A stretch of DNA of 64,000 bases. Source: Pelomonas margarita (lineage in GTDB: Bacteria; Pseudomonadota; Gammaproteobacteria; Burkholderiales; Burkholderiaceae_C). A program made the position numbers and the translations under genes. Positions 63,934 to 64,000 of this stretch are shown one piece after another (position 1 is the stretch's first letter; each line of letters starts with the position of its first letter). The notes beneath the pieces were generated by a model. It had not been told where the DNA came from. It saw only the letters and a program-made list of their open reading frames with translations, and searched no databases. The stretch lies in assembly GCF_043555875.1 (NCBI RefSeq), contig NZ_JBIGHW010000010.1:124001-188000 (forward strand), written 5' to 3'.

Positions 63934-64000
63934 ACAACCTCGACACCGAGCAGCTGGCCGAGACCCTGGCCCAGTCCGAAATCCTCCAGATGATCGACCC
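63924..64000 (+). CDS. Start of an element gene, cut by the window edge
   Basis: An ATG at 63924 opens a frame MQLNNLDTEQLAETLAQSE... that stays open for 25 codons to the end of the window. It overlaps the previous gene by ten bases, as tightly packed phage-like genes do. Only the first residues are visible, so the product cannot be named. Confidence 0.5.
   Translation, partial: MQLNNLDTEQLAETLAQSEILQMID

Noticed and set aside
1..64000. CRISPR array, rRNA operon, insertion sequences
   Set aside because: No regularly spaced repeats, rRNA signatures or transposase-like proteins were seen.

Overview
This 64 kb window is chromosomal DNA from a high-GC betaproteobacterium of the order Burkholderiales. 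The best guess is a Roseateles / Mitsuaria / Pelomonas / Rubrivivax-like lineage. The reasons are GC near 70% in most genes, the order ahcY-tlyA-metF, the order 5-FCL / slt / NDUFA9-like / gst / cca, a rsmB-DUF4390-NtrY-NtrX cluster, a PEP-CTERM protein, and a tkt / gap pair. Species cannot be fixed from the sequence alone. Nearly all of the window is core genome; the last 2.1 kb is the left end of an integrated element.

Layout. 0-5 kb: a PPK2 polyphosphate kinase, then a SAH riboswitch in front of ahcY, followed by tlyA and metF (methyl cycle and rRNA methylation), then an OmpW porin. 5-9.4 kb: a TonB-dependent receptor with two palindromes upstream, and a Na+/H+ antiporter behind a strongly structured leader RNA, followed by a low-molecular-weight phosphatase. 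9.4-13.5 kb: a divergent GPH sugar symporter and GH74 xyloglucanase pair. 13.7-15.6 kb: a lower-GC polytopic membrane protein of unknown role. 15.8-21.6 kb: pepQ, an AmpR-like/class A beta-lactamase module, a first 5-formyl-THF cyclo-ligase, a TfoX-like protein, a DUF2917 protein and a GcvA-like regulator. 21.6-29.9 kb: a CPA2 antiporter, a second 5-formyl-THF cyclo-ligase, slt, an NDUFA9-like protein, gst, cca and a PHB-depolymerase-type esterase. 30-36 kb: an MFS carrier behind a LacI-type operator, cysE, a flavin-dependent halogenase coupled to a Phd/VapC toxin-antitoxin pair, and another CPA2 antiporter. 36-41 kb: gap and tkt, separated by two lower-GC genes of unknown function. 41-56 kb: hemerythrin, a propeller diguanylate cyclase, an aldo-keto reductase, phoX plus a PEP-CTERM protein, a UbiH-like monooxygenase, proA, MuiA-like, queC and lemA. 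55.6-61.8 kb: folE with a BLUF photoreceptor, then rsmB-DUF4390-ntrY-ntrX. 61.8-64 kb: tRNA-Phe(GAA) with a tyrosine integrase next to it, five integrase arm-type repeats, an AlpA-like regulator and small phage-like genes running off the window edge.

How the parts connect. One-carbon and methyl metabolism recurs (ahcY, metF, two cyclo-ligases, folE), as do cation/proton antiporters (three). Many neighbours are joined by ATGA overlaps, which suggests translational coupling: tlyA-metF, slt-NDUFA9, cca-esterase, queC-lemA, vapC-halogenase, the two unknown gap/tkt genes, and the element genes after alpA. The observations most worth following up are the toxin-antitoxin/halogenase operon, the structured leader of the antiporter, the two-gene insertion between gap and tkt, the folE-BLUF pair, and the element at tRNA-Phe. 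No CRISPR array, rRNA operon or insertion sequence was seen.
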